From an uncultured Christensenella sp. (GTDB lineage Bacteria; Bacillota; Clostridia; Christensenellales; Borkfalkiaceae): a stretch of 21,576 nucleotides of DNA. This document shows, piece after piece, positions 1 through 7,980 of this stretch. Each line of letters starts with the position of its first letter. Within the stretch, counting starts at the first letter, position 1. The translations under genes and the position numbers were made by a program. The notes under the pieces were generated by a model. It was given only the letters and a program-made list of their open reading frames with translations. It was not told the origin of the DNA and ran no database searches. Location of the stretch: positions 1 to 21,576 of the forward strand of contig CAJTPB010000020.1 in the NCBI GenBank assembly GCA_910578065.1, given 5' to 3'.

Positions 1-29
1 TATGCCGCGCGCGCTTTTTTGTTTGCTAT

Positions 30-1808
30 TTAGGCTTTCGCCTTGCAGTTTTTCTTTAACGTTGCAAGACTATCCGAAAGTTCTTTGGGAAGCCTGTCGC
101 CGAATTGCTTGTAATATTCCGCAATTTCGTCCGCTTCCGCGCTCCAACGCGCCTTATCCACCGTAAGAATGCTTTCCAGCGTTTCTACCGAATAATCAAG
201 CCCTTCGAGGTCGATATCCTTTGCGTAAGGAAGATAGCCGATCGCCGTTTCCTGCGCTTCCACTTCGCCGCCGCAGCGCTTTAAGATCCAGTCTAAAACG
301 CGCATGTTGTCGCCGAATCCCGGCCATAAAAATTCGCCGCTTTCGTCCTGACGGAACCAGTTTACGTTGAAGATCTTGGGCGGATTGGTTACCTTTTTGC
401 CCATTTCGATCCAGTGTGCGAAATAGTCGCCCATATGATAACCCGCGAACGGCTTCATCGCCATGGGATCGTGACGGAGTACGCCCACCGCGCCCGTTGC
501 CGCAGCAGTCGTTTCGGACGACATGATCGAACCTACGAACACGCCGTGATCCCAATCGCGCGATTGATATACGAGCGGGGTCGTCGTTGCTCTTCTTCCG
601 CCGAAGATGATCGCGTCGAGCGGAACGCCCTGTTTGGAATTAAATTCGGGCGAAAGGCAGGGGCAGTTCTGGGCGGGCGCGGTGAATCTCGAATTGGGGT
701 GCGCCGCTTTTACGCCGCTTTCGGGCGTCCATTCGTTGCCCAGCCAATCGATCAAACGTGCGGGCGCGGGTTTGGAAAGTCCTTCCCACCAAACGGTGTT
801 GTCTGCGGGATCGATGGCTACGTTGGTGAAAATAGTGCCCTTTTGCGTTGCAAGCAATGCGTTGGGGTTGCTCTTCATGTTGGTGCCGGGCGCAACGCCA
901 AAGAATCCGTTTTCGGGGTTTACCGCCCAAAGTCTGCCGTCTTCGCCTACGCGGATCCACGCGATATCGTCGCCCACGCATTCTACTTTATAACCCATGT
1001 CTAAATAGTGTTTGGGCGGAATCAGCATTGCAAGGTTGGTCTTTCCGCACGCGGAAGGGAACGCCGCCGCAACGTACTTCTTCTTTCCGTCGGGATAGGT
1101 CACGCCGAGGATAAGCATGTGTTCCGCCATCCACCCTTCGTTCTTGCCGAGGTAAGACGCAATGCGAAGCGCAAAGCACTTTTTGCCGAGCAGCACGTTT
1201 CCGCCGTACGCGGAGTTTACCGAATAAATCGCGTTGTCTTCGGGGAAGTGCATAATGTATCTCTTTTCGGGATCGACGTCGCACTTGCAGTGGAACCCTT
1301 TAATAAAGTCGCCGTCTTTGCCGAGCGCCTTGTAGCAGTCGAGCCCTACGCGCGTCATGATCGCCATGTTCAAAACAACGTAAATGGAGTCGGTTACTTC
1401 GATGCCGATTTTCGAGAACGGAGAACCGACAACACCCATCGAATAGGGAATAACGTACATCGTTCTTCCCTTCATTTTGCCGCGCGCGATATCTTTGCAA
1501 AGCGCGTACGCTTCTTGAGGATCCATCCAATAATTGATGGGGCCTGCGTCCTCTTTATTTTTGCAGCAGATAAACGTTCTCGCTTCTACGCGCGCAACGT
1601 CGTTTTCCGCCGTTCTGTGATAATAACAGCCGGGAAGTTTTTTTTGATTGAGCGCAATCATTTCGCCCGATTTGCACGCCTGCTTTCTCAGTTTTTTCAG
1701 TTGCTTTTCGCTGCCGTCGATCCATACGATTTTGTCCGGCTGCGCGAGCGCCGCGCTTTCGTTTACAAAGTCGAGAACCTTACGGTTTTCGGTGGGCAAT
1801 TTTGCCAT
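30..1808 (-). CDS. pckG: Phosphoenolpyruvate carboxykinase, GTP-dependent
   Basis: Interconverts oxaloacetate plus GTP and phosphoenolpyruvate, CO2 and GDP in the cytoplasm. The 592-residue length is normal for the GTP class. Visible signatures are the P-loop FPSACGKTN (residues 250-258), the metal-binding VGDDIAWIRV stretch (278-287), the FGGRR segment (402-406) followed by TTTPLVYQSRDWDHGVFVG, and the guanine-loop region WFRQDESGEFLWPGFGDN (484-501). These separate it from the ATP-dependent class. The ATG at 1808 is preceded by GGAGGA (1820-1815) at 6 nt. It is the outermost gene on the left arm and stands alone, with about 800 bp of non-coding DNA upstream. No clear terminator is visible in the 29 bases before the window edge. 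Direction in vivo (gluconeogenic, or CO2-fixing as in some anaerobes) cannot be told from sequence. Confidence 0.97.
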   Translation of the reverse strand: MAKLPTENRKVLDFVNESAALAQPDKIVWIDGSEKQLKKLRKQACKSGEMIALNQKKLPGCYYHRTAENDVARVEARTFICCKNKEDAGPINYWMDPQEAYALCKDIARGKMKGRTMYVIPYSMGVVGSPFSKIGIEVTDSIYVVLNMAIMTRVGLDCYKALGKDGDFIKGFHCKCDVDPEKRYIMHFPEDNAIYSVNSAYGGNVLLGKKCFALRIASYLGKNEGWMAEHMLILGVTYPDGKKKYVAAAFPSACGKTNLAMLIPPKHYLDMGYKVECVGDDIAWIRVGEDGRLWAVNPENGFFGVAPGTNMKSNPNALLATQKGTIFTNVAIDPADNTVWWEGLSKPAPARLIDWLGNEWTPESGVKAAHPNSRFTAPAQNCPCLSPEFNSKQGVPLDAIIFGGRRATTTPLVYQSRDWDHGVFVGSIMSSETTAAATGAVGVLRHDPMAMKPFAGYHMGDYFAHWIEMGKKVTNPPKIFNVNWFRQDESGEFLWPGFGDNMRVLDWILKRCGGEVEAQETAIGYLPYAKDIDLEGLDYSVETLESILTVDKARWSAEADEIAEYYKQFGDRLPKELSDSLATLKKNCKAKA

Positions 1809-1872
1809 GTTTAATCCTCCATGTTATAAAAAATTTCAGCCGCCCGTAAGGGCAAACTTTTTTGCCAATTTT

Positions 1873-1902
1873 ATTATACCACAACAAACGGTAAAATAGC
1901 AA
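1873..1902 (-). promoter_or_regulatory. Probable SigA promoter of pckG
   Basis: Read on the minus strand, TTGCTA (1902-1897), an 18-bp spacer and a perfect TATAAT (1878-1873) lie about 65 nt before the pckG start. The -10 is ideal; the -35 is a moderate match. The implied leader is about 58 nt and includes a small GCCC/GGGC hairpin. Confidence 0.55.
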
Positions 1903-2584
1903 CTTTTTGGCAAAATATTTTATTAGGTTTCTGCGAAAAAGTAACGCATAAATTTTTCGTCTTTTACAATTTGCGTCAACGTAACATCGACAATCGCTTT
2001 CCGCTTTTTTCCTTCGTCGATCGTTTATCGAATAAATGTTATATGCGCCGTCCGTTTATTTACACCGAAAACTTGCTTGCTATTAAAATTTATCGGTTAT
2101 GTTTACCCGCCCCGCAACGGTTTGCGGTCTTGGATTTTTTTATCACCTACGCACCATAGAAAAACCGCTCGTCTTCTACCTTTTGGTTTTGGATTTTGTT
2201 TATCATATTTGCCTGCGCGCCTTACACGAAAATTTTGTTTTTCCGCAATCGCCGCCCGAACGGAAAAATTTTTTACACGGTGTTCCCCTTCGAAAACAAT
2301 GCAAAATTGTTTGCGGCAATCCCATACAATAAGCCGAATTTTTTTCCGCGGCAATTACGAACGTGAAATGCGGACTGATTCGATCAAGCAATTTTAACCA
2401 CTTTTACGCGGCAAAATAATTTGCCGCAAAACAGAAACCGGCAGCGTTACTCGCCTTATCTATCGCGAAATTTTGTATGTTTTATAAAACGCTCTTCCCG
2501 TGTTTTAAAGGGAGATAACCATGCGTTAAAGTGAAAACACCTCGGACATGCCTATTGAAATTGCGTACCATGCCCGATTTACTG
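1903..2584. other. Gene-free stretch between two minus-strand genes
   Basis: No convincing gene is visible. Open frames here of up to about 106 codons lack a good ribosome binding site and give arginine/phenylalanine-rich translations unlike the neighbours. The stretch is AT-rich. It holds two hairpins: GCGGCAAA/TTTGCCGC with an ATAA loop (2408-2427), and TTTTTCCG/CGGAAAAA (2238-2268) followed by a T-run on the plus strand. Neither has an obvious parent gene. A small non-coding RNA cannot be ruled out. Confidence 0.4.
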
Positions 2585-2614
2585 CAATAAAAATCCCCTG
2601 TGCGTTCACAGGGG
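2585..2614 (-). terminator. Rho-independent terminator of the 2622-3626 gene
   Basis: On the minus strand CCCCTGTG (2614-2607), a 4-nt loop and CACAGGGG (2602-2595) form an 8-bp GC-rich stem. It is followed by the T-rich run ATTTTTATTG. It begins 8 nt beyond the stop codon. Confidence 0.85.
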
Positions 2615-2621
2615 GATTGCG

Positions 2622-3626
2622 TTACGATTGCGCTGTTTTTACGATTTCGCCCGTGTCCGCATCTTGAAAAACAACGTAATACCCTTCCGTTTCGGTAAAG
2701 GGATTTGCGGGCACGAACACGCAAGTTTCTTTCATTTCTTCGGGCGGCTCGCCGTGCGATTCAGAGGCGACGCATAAATAGCGCGGCTGTCCTTTTTCGT
2801 ACACGATCCCCAAATATGCGCCGTTCGCCTTGATCCATTCCGACTGCGAAATCGCCTTGGAAAGTTCCTCCGCACGGGGAAATTTTACGAACGCTTCTTC
2901 TATTTTTTCGCGCACCGAATTGTAGTATGTAAGTCCGCCGCCGCGGTAAAACGGTTGTTCAACGCCGTCCTCTTCATGCGAAGCAGCGCCGCCTGCATGC
3001 GTTCCTTTTTCTTTTTTTCCGCCACCGCGACGAGCAGCGTTTTCATTCTGATCAGCTTTTCCGTCATTCTCTTTCTCCGTAAAATAATTTGCGTCGGCGA
3101 TCGCCTCGTCGTCGTAAATCGCGCGCTCCGCTTCTTTTTCCCCCTCGTCGGGAACGGGCACCCCCGGCGCAAGCGGAACTTGCGGAGAAGGGATCCCCGG
3201 CACTTGATTGGGCGAAAGCGGGGTAGGAATAGGCTGCTTGCGCTTTTTCTTTTCTCCCTCTTCTTCGAACGCGCGCAACAGCGGCTGATAGTCGGCGGGA
3301 GCGAATCCGCAATGCCCGTAAGCGATCGGCTCCGCTTCCCCTTTTACAAATAAAATCAAAGCGGAAAAACCGTCGTGCAAAGTGGGCGCGTTTTCAAGTT
3401 TGATCGGTCCGTTATCCGAAAGGGCGAAATAAAAATACTTTCCGTCCAGCCAAACGACGAGCGCGTAACGCCCTTCTCGAACGGGCGCGACCCCCAACAG
3501 TTTTACGGTTAAAGTGAGTTCGCCGCCCAGCCGTTCGGCGTGCACCGCGCCGGAAAGCGGACTGCCGTCGGCAGAAAATCCGCGCTTGATTTGTTTGAGT
3601 ACGCAAAGTCTTTTTTCGTATGCCAT
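2622..3626 (-). CDS. Unrecognised three-part protein with proline/acidic linker
   Basis: Function not recognised. From ATG 3626 it is 334 residues. Residues about 1-120 look like a compact beta-rich domain (KRLCVLKQIKRGFSADG, then alternating hydrophobic strands). Residues about 120-225 are a low-complexity linker: a K/E run, then PIPTPLSPNQVPGIPSPQVP, then charged and glycine-rich sequence. Residues about 225-334 form a second compact domain containing YLGIVYEKGQPRYLCVASES and GYYVVFQDADTGEIVK. That domain resembles, from memory, a C-terminal domain of unnamed clostridial proteins; I cannot name the family. There is no signal peptide or membrane segment. I chose ATG 3626 because GAGGT (3640-3636) sits 9 nt before it. 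A TTG at 3632, two codons upstream, is only 3 nt from the same site. A clear terminator follows, so it is probably a single-gene unit. Confidence 0.75.
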   Translation of the reverse strand: MAYEKRLCVLKQIKRGFSADGSPLSGAVHAERLGGELTLTVKLLGVAPVREGRYALVVWLDGKYFYFALSDNGPIKLENAPTLHDGFSALILFVKGEAEPIAYGHCGFAPADYQPLLRAFEEEGEKKKRKQPIPTPLSPNQVPGIPSPQVPLAPGVPVPDEGEKEAERAIYDDEAIADANYFTEKENDGKADQNENAARRGGGKKEKGTHAGGAASHEEDGVEQPFYRGGGLTYYNSVREKIEEAFVKFPRAEELSKAISQSEWIKANGAYLGIVYEKGQPRYLCVASESHGEPPEEMKETCVFVPANPFTETEGYYVVFQDADTGEIVKTAQS

Positions 3627-3708
3627 AACCAATTTACCTCTTTGTTAAATTGTAACCGAAACGCGCGCGCGGATATCGGCGATTATGGGCGAATTTTTTC
3701 TTTTTGGG

Positions 3709-3747
3709 CAAAATAATTCCCGCTCCGTTTGTTTACGAAAGAGCGGG
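3709..3747 (-). terminator. Rho-independent terminator of the 3764-4954 gene
   Basis: On the minus strand CCCGCTC (3747-3741) pairs with GAGCGGG (3725-3719) around a 15-nt loop. The run AATTATTTT follows. It lies 16 nt beyond the stop codon, between this gene and the next minus-strand gene. Confidence 0.75.
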
Positions 3748-3763
3748 ATAAAACAATTTAGCG

Positions 3764-4954
3764 TTACAGCTGAAATACGTCCGTCGGCGGCATACCGTGC
3801 GATTCTGCCGCAACGCACAAACACATGTCTGCGGTTGCGACCCGTTTTACGCCGCCTTCTTTTAAATACAGCACATGCTTGCCGTCCGTACAGTATATGC
3901 CGCCGTCGTCGCAAAGCGCAAAATCGCACACGCCCGCGCGGAGCGTTTGATTCTTGCCGTCTTCGCCGAATTTTACCAGCTTCCAGCTTCGGGGAATAAA
4001 ACCGTACTCTTTATCTTTAAACCGCTTGTTGCGCTTTAACTCTTTTTCCGCATGAATCAGATTGCCGTCTACGTACAGTTTGCGCGAATCCTGCTCTCTT
4101 CCCTTTGCGGGATTTTCTCCGCCCGCCGTCATGCTTTTGCCCGTAAACACGGTTACGAACGCTTGCACGAATAAAACGACCGCCTGCACGATGCGAACGG
4201 GGATCATCGCGATTTCGACAAACGGATTGCCGCCGCTCTTTTCTTTGTTCGGGCGTTCGATGCAATACAAATTTCCCGCACTGTCCTGCTTGGGTTTTAT
4301 GTACGAAAGTTTGCGATCTTTCAAAACCTCGGTAATTTCCAGCGTCTGCAAATTCAGCTTGCACACGACGGAGGGGGAATACCTTCCCGAAAAAGAACCG
4401 TCCGAAAGTCTGCCCGCGCCCGCGCTGTTAAAGTAAACGGTATCCGCTTCCGTTGCAGAGAAAAAGGGATTTTCGTCGCGCGCGTCGCCGTCGGTATACG
4501 TTTTCAGTTCGGCGGTGGCGCAATCTAAAATGCCGATATGCGAAGTCGCGCCGTCGCGCACGGTGACTGCAAGCAACCCCGAATTTCCGTTGCAGTGAAT
4601 GGAACAGATCTCTTTTTCGTTTAGCGTGATCACGTGTCCCTCGCGCGCCGCGTCGTTTGCGATCTCTTTGCGGTACACGCCCGAAGACCCGTTTACGGTA
4701 AACGAATAGAGGACGGAATCCCCCGCCCACTGCACGCCGTTGATATAGGCGTACACCCGTTCGTTCTGCTCGCGAAAGCGATCGTAATCGCCGCGGAAGC
4801 GCGCCCCTTCGCCCGTGTATTTCCACTCGCCGTTCTTTACGCGGTTTGCCGCGTTTTCGCGGTAGCGCACGATATATTCGCTTTCTAACAAGCGGCACTG
4901 CTCGCCGTCGAACACGCCGATTTTGTCGCCGTCGGTATAAAGAAATTTTTGCAT
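3764..4954 (-). CDS. Unrecognised protein, possible beta-propeller with an internal hydrophobic segment
   Basis: Function not recognised; 396 residues. The first ~230 residues show recurring short strands with turn motifs (KIGVFDG, VLYSFTVNGSSGVYR, SHIGILDCATAELKTY, VCKLNLQTLEITEVL), as in a solvent-exposed beta-propeller. No canonical WD or Kelch repeat is seen. Residues 246-271 (VEIAMIPVRIVQAVVLFVQAFVTVF) are long and hydrophobic enough for a membrane-dipping helix. They interrupt the strands, which resume at about 292-375 (LYVDGNLIHAEKE, GIYCTDGKHVLYLKEGG). There is no N-terminal signal peptide. ATG 4954 is chosen because GGGTGAG lies just upstream and a strong promoter precedes it; the frame stays open upstream but runs into that promoter and a terminator. 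The last 17 residues share a motif with the next gene downstream. Confidence 0.72.
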   Translation of the reverse strand: MQKFLYTDGDKIGVFDGEQCRLLESEYIVRYRENAANRVKNGEWKYTGEGARFRGDYDRFREQNERVYAYINGVQWAGDSVLYSFTVNGSSGVYRKEIANDAAREGHVITLNEKEICSIHCNGNSGLLAVTVRDGATSHIGILDCATAELKTYTDGDARDENPFFSATEADTVYFNSAGAGRLSDGSFSGRYSPSVVCKLNLQTLEITEVLKDRKLSYIKPKQDSAGNLYCIERPNKEKSGGNPFVEIAMIPVRIVQAVVLFVQAFVTVFTGKSMTAGGENPAKGREQDSRKLYVDGNLIHAEKELKRNKRFKDKEYGFIPRSWKLVKFGEDGKNQTLRAGVCDFALCDDGGIYCTDGKHVLYLKEGGVKRVATADMCLCVAAESHGMPPTDVFQL

Positions 4955-4976
4955 GCTCTCACCCTTTTTCCGTTGT

Positions 4977-5005
4977 ATTATAACATGTGCGGCGCCCTTT
5001 GTAAA
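4977..5005 (-). promoter_or_regulatory. SigA-type promoter of the 3764-4954 gene
   Basis: On the minus strand TTTACA (5005-5000), exactly 17 bp, then a perfect TATAAT (4982-4977). It sits 23 nt before the ATG and downstream of the flotillin terminator, so the gene is an independent unit. Confidence 0.8.
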
Positions 5006-5089
5006 TGCTTTTTTATGCAAACTTTTTCTCGTTTTCCCCGTGCATGGGTGCATTTTTCGCAATACATGTCCGAAGCAAGCGTTTTTATA

Positions 5090-5125
5090 GCATAAAAAAA
5101 CGGAAAGCAAAAACTTTCCGTTTTT
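5090..5125 (-). terminator. Rho-independent terminator of the nfeD-flotillin unit
   Basis: A near-perfect inverted repeat (5096-5107 with 5114-5125, core ACGGAAAG/CTTTCCGT, 6-nt loop) is flanked by A/T runs. On the minus strand it ends in seven Ts. It starts 5 nt beyond the flotillin stop codon. Confidence 0.88.
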
Positions 5126-5130
5126 AACGT

Positions 5131-6522
5131 TTATTCTTCCGCTTGTTCCTCTTCTTCCCCGTCTTCCGCCCGTTGCGGCGCAACCGCTTTGGGCAAGGAA
5201 AGACCCGCCATATTGTACAGCTCTTCCAAGGGAGGAAGGCTCTTTAACAGACCCGATAAAAAGTTTGCGGTAGACGTTTTTCCGTCGCCGTTCTGACCGC
5301 CGTCCCATACCGTAACCTTATCGATCTTCACGCCCGCAATCGCCTTGACCTGTTCGGCGACGATCTGTTCGAGTTTATCGGCGATCAACAGGCGAACCGC
5401 TTCGTCTGCGCTGCCCGCGCTTCCAACCAAAGCATCCATACCTTCCGCCTGCTTCACAAGTTTTTCGCGCGTACCGCGCGCTTCCGCATCCATCTTGGCG
5501 TAGATCGCGTCCGCTTCGCCCTTTGCCTTTCTGCGCGTTTGTTCGGCGATCGCTTCCGCTTCGATTTCCAGCTTTCTCTTTTCGATTTCCGTCGCAACGA
5601 TGACGTCCGCTTCCTGCGTCGCCTTTTCCCTTGCCGCACGGGAAACTTCCGCCGCTTGTTCGGCAATGTAACTTTCTTCCAACGCTTTCGCCGCCTGCAC
5701 CTTTTCGGCGGTAACGGCAAGTTTTAACGCTTCCGCTTCTCTTTCGCGCAGCGTCGCCTGCGAACGGGCGATTTCCGCTTTCGCTTTGTTTTCCCCTTCG
5801 ATCGCAGCCGATTCCGCTTCCGCCACGCGGATACGCTCTTCCATCTTCGCGTTCGCCTGACCGATAGAACCCTTTTTGTCCTCTTCCGCAACCGAAACGC
5901 GCGCGTCGTTGATCGCTTTTGCCGCCGCCTCTTTTCCGAGGGCGGTGATATAACCCGATTCGTCCGAAATATCGGTAACGTTTACGTTGATCAGCCGCAG
6001 CCCCACTTTTTTCAATTCCCCTTCTACGTTGCGGGAAATCGCTTCCAAAAACTTATCTCTGTCTGCGTTGATCTCTTCGATGTTCATCGTTGCGATGACA
6101 AGACGAAGCTGACCGAAGATAATATCCCGCGCCAAGTCGGAAATGTTGTTCAGCGTAAGCATTCTTAACCGTTCCGCGGCGTTTTGCATAACCGAAGGAT
6201 CGGTAGAAATTCCCACCGTAAAGATGGAAGGCACGTCGATACGGATATTCTGCTTGGAAAGCGCGCTTTTCAAATCGACGGAGATCGCAAGCGGCGTTAG
6301 ATCCATAAACGTAAACTTTTGGAAGAACGGCCACACGAACGAGGCGCCCCCGTGCACGCACTTGGCGGAACGGTACGTTCCGTCTGAATTGGGGCGGATC
6401 TTACCGTAAATGATCATGATTTTGTCGGGCGGGCACGTTTTGTATCTTACCGCTACGGTAAGTAAAATCAACACGAGCACCAACACGACGGCTACGATTA
6501 CCGCAATAATTGCCGGCGACAT
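5131..6522 (-). CDS. floT: Flotillin-like SPFH-domain membrane scaffold protein
   Basis: Flotillins oligomerise at the inner face of the membrane and organise functional membrane microdomains. The 463-residue protein has one N-terminal membrane segment (about residues 4-25), an SPFH/band-7 domain (about 27-200, with LRLVIATMNIEEINADRDKF and VGLRLINVNVTDI), and a long Ala/Glu/Lys/Arg-rich coiled coil (about 200-385). A C-terminal region ends in an acidic tail (EDGEEEEQAEE). Size and order match the YuaG/FloT type rather than the shorter YqfA/FloA type. AGGAGA (6540-6535) lies 12 nt before the ATG, slightly far. The gene follows a NfeD-like gene by 61 nt, the same pairing as B. subtilis yuaF-yuaG, which supports the call. 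A terminator follows directly. Confidence 0.92.
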   Translation of the reverse strand: MSPAIIAVIVAVVLVLVLILLTVAVRYKTCPPDKIMIIYGKIRPNSDGTYRSAKCVHGGASFVWPFFQKFTFMDLTPLAISVDLKSALSKQNIRIDVPSIFTVGISTDPSVMQNAAERLRMLTLNNISDLARDIIFGQLRLVIATMNIEEINADRDKFLEAISRNVEGELKKVGLRLINVNVTDISDESGYITALGKEAAAKAINDARVSVAEEDKKGSIGQANAKMEERIRVAEAESAAIEGENKAKAEIARSQATLREREAEALKLAVTAEKVQAAKALEESYIAEQAAEVSRAAREKATQEADVIVATEIEKRKLEIEAEAIAEQTRRKAKGEADAIYAKMDAEARGTREKLVKQAEGMDALVGSAGSADEAVRLLIADKLEQIVAEQVKAIAGVKIDKVTVWDGGQNGDGKTSTANFLSGLLKSLPPLEELYNMAGLSLPKAVAPQRAEDGEEEEQAEE

Positions 6523-6583
6523 TTTTTTCTTTTCTCTCCTTATTATTCCGCCGAATGCTCGGCGTTATTTCTGAAATGACTTT

Positions 6584-7147
6584 TTACTCTTTGCCGACGA
6601 CGACGAAATCATCGTCGAACGCCAAAATTTTAACCTGCGTATCGGTAGGGATTTTTTCCGCGCAATCGGTCATTGCGTCTAATTCCATAAATTTCCCCTG
6701 CGCGGTAAGCGTTATCTTACCCCTTCCTTCCCGCGCGGGCGGAACGGAAACATATACCGTTGCGGACATTCCCACCAAATTTTCTTTGATAAGGTTTCCC
6801 GAACACTGCAATTTTGCAATGCCGCGCATGGCAAACCCCACTCCGAACAAGGCCGCCGTTCCCGTTACGATAGAAATTAAAATGGGCGCCCACGCATTGG
6901 GGATATACGTTGCCGCGGCGAATCCGCACCAACCGCCCAACGAGAAAAACGCCGTCATTCCCTTTAAGGTGAAAAAGGAAAGCCCGCCGTCCGCAACGTC
7001 GCCGTCGAAATCTCCGTCAAAGTCGGCGTCGCCCGCTCCCCCTACGGAAAAAAGCAATAATATAATTTGAATCACCAGCAATGCGCTTGCGATTACGGCG
7101 ATATAGAAAAATACCTTTTCCGTTACGCCGAGTTGTGCATACCACAT
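6584..7147 (-). CDS. NfeD/YuaF-like membrane protein
   Basis: Partner of the flotillin encoded just downstream; NfeD-type proteins are thought to help localise or stabilise flotillin assemblies. The 187 residues comprise a membrane helix (about 11-35), an aspartate-rich loop GDADFDGDFDGD (39-50) that recalls calcium-binding loops and is typical of YuaF-like proteins, and two more helices (about 64-82 and 85-108). A C-terminal soluble domain (about 118-187) has the alternating strands expected of the NfeD OB-fold (GMSATVYVSVPPAREGRGKITL, DTQVKILAFDDDFVVV). There is no protease domain, so this is the short form. GGAGGA (7161-7156) is 8 nt before ATG 7147. Confidence 0.85.
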   Translation of the reverse strand: MWYAQLGVTEKVFFYIAVIASALLVIQIILLLFSVGGAGDADFDGDFDGDVADGGLSFFTLKGMTAFFSLGGWCGFAAATYIPNAWAPILISIVTGTAALFGVGFAMRGIAKLQCSGNLIKENLVGMSATVYVSVPPAREGRGKITLTAQGKFMELDAMTDCAEKIPTDTQVKILAFDDDFVVVGKE

Positions 7148-7161
7148 GGTAAATATCCTCC

Positions 7162-7524
7162 GTTGAATGCCTTTCGGTTAAATCTTTTCCATATAATTTA
7201 TACCACATAATACGAAAAATGAAACGATTTTTTCCGTATCCTACATACTATCATATCATATTACGCGGCGGCTTGTCAAGATTCCCAAAAAATCAAGATC
7301 TTGCGGAATTCAATCTTCTTTTCCTGTCTTTGCGAAAATCCATCACGCAATACTTAATTTTTTTTATTTTGTTTTTTTGCAATGCGTCCCGTTGCAAGGT
7401 AATGTCTTTTAACAAAAGTGCAACAACTCGATATTCCTTTGCTTTTTATATTTGTGCGAAAACCAATCGCATAATAACCGATTTTTTACAATGCCTTCAT
7501 TCCGCTCCGCATATTTGCAGTATT
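7162..7524. other. AT-rich intergenic stretch upstream of nfeD
   Basis: No gene is supported. A plus-strand open frame crosses it but runs antisense into the SLOG gene and has no ribosome site. A minus-strand TATAAA (7202-7197) could be the -10 of the nfeD promoter, but no good -35 is visible. No clear terminator is seen for the SLOG gene. A short stretch at 7249-7275 resembles a junction of the repeats near 14.2-14.6 kb. Confidence 0.35.
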
Positions 7525-7980
7525 TTAACGGAAATAAATTACGGGGATTCCCTTTTTTTCCGCATAGCGCACGGTATACGCCGTTCCCCCCGTATCGCGC
7601 ATACAATAGGCAAACACCGTATCCGCACGGTCTACCATATACCGATCGCGCGCAAGATAACACCCGTCGCGGTATTCTTGAAACAGCACCGTCGTTTTAC
7701 TGCACCAACCGATCGCTTGGCGGTAAAACGTTTTATCCTTAGGGGAAAAACTTTTTTCCTGCCCCGCAAACGGAATGCAAGCGTGAATTTCCAACGCGTA
7801 CTTTCCTTTTAACCGAATCAAACAACACAATGCGGATAAATCGAATCCGCTTGCCATTCCGCATAAAAAGCGATCGTATCCGCTTACGATCAATTCTTCC
7901 AGCCGATCGCAAAGGGCGTTTCGATCGAAATTTTCGGGAAGAGAACGGTGCCCCGTCAGAGCGCAGGTTTTTCCCGTCAT
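7525..7980 (-). CDS. SLOG-family (DUF1273/YpsA-like) nucleotide-binding protein
   Basis: The 151-residue protein begins with CALTGHRSL (6-14), followed by GMASGFD (41-47), a DRYMVDRAD segment (112-120) and GGTAYTVRYAEKKGIPV (131-147). These are the Rossmann-like phosphate-binding signatures of the SLOG superfamily in its YpsA/DUF1273 branch. The ligand and role of this branch are not settled; it is thought to bind a nucleotide or nucleotide-derived ligand. There are no membrane segments. Its ATG overlaps the rsmG stop codon by 4 nt (ATGA), so the two are almost certainly co-transcribed and translationally coupled. The N-terminus at 7980 is fixed by both the overlap and the family motif near residue 8. 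Confidence 0.85.
   Translation of the reverse strand: MTGKTCALTGHRSLPENFDRNALCDRLEELIVSGYDRFLCGMASGFDLSALCCLIRLKGKYALEIHACIPFAGQEKSFSPKDKTFYRQAIGWCSKTTVLFQEYRDGCYLARDRYMVDRADTVFAYCMRDTGGTAYTVRYAEKKGIPVIYFR

Noticed and set aside
1008..1814. A 268-codon plus-strand open frame opposite pckG.
   Set aside because: Antisense shadow of a highly conserved enzyme; its arginine/valine-rich translation shows no family features.
2077..2397. Possible small gene of about 106 codons in the pckG upstream gap.
   Set aside because: No ribosome site, atypical composition and no terminator in register. Two other overlapping frames are equally open.
2408..2427. Hairpin GCGGCAAA/TTTGCCGC as a terminator.
   Set aside because: Neither strand has a T-run after it and no gene ends nearby.
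4955..5308. N-terminal extension of the 3764-4954 protein upstream of ATG 4954.
   Set aside because: The extension crosses a strong promoter and the flotillin terminator, then runs antiparallel in frame through flotillin coding sequence.
7219..7812. A 197-codon plus-strand open frame upstream of and across the SLOG gene.
   Set aside because: The second half is antisense to the SLOG gene, there is no ribosome site, and it opposes the polarity of the arm.
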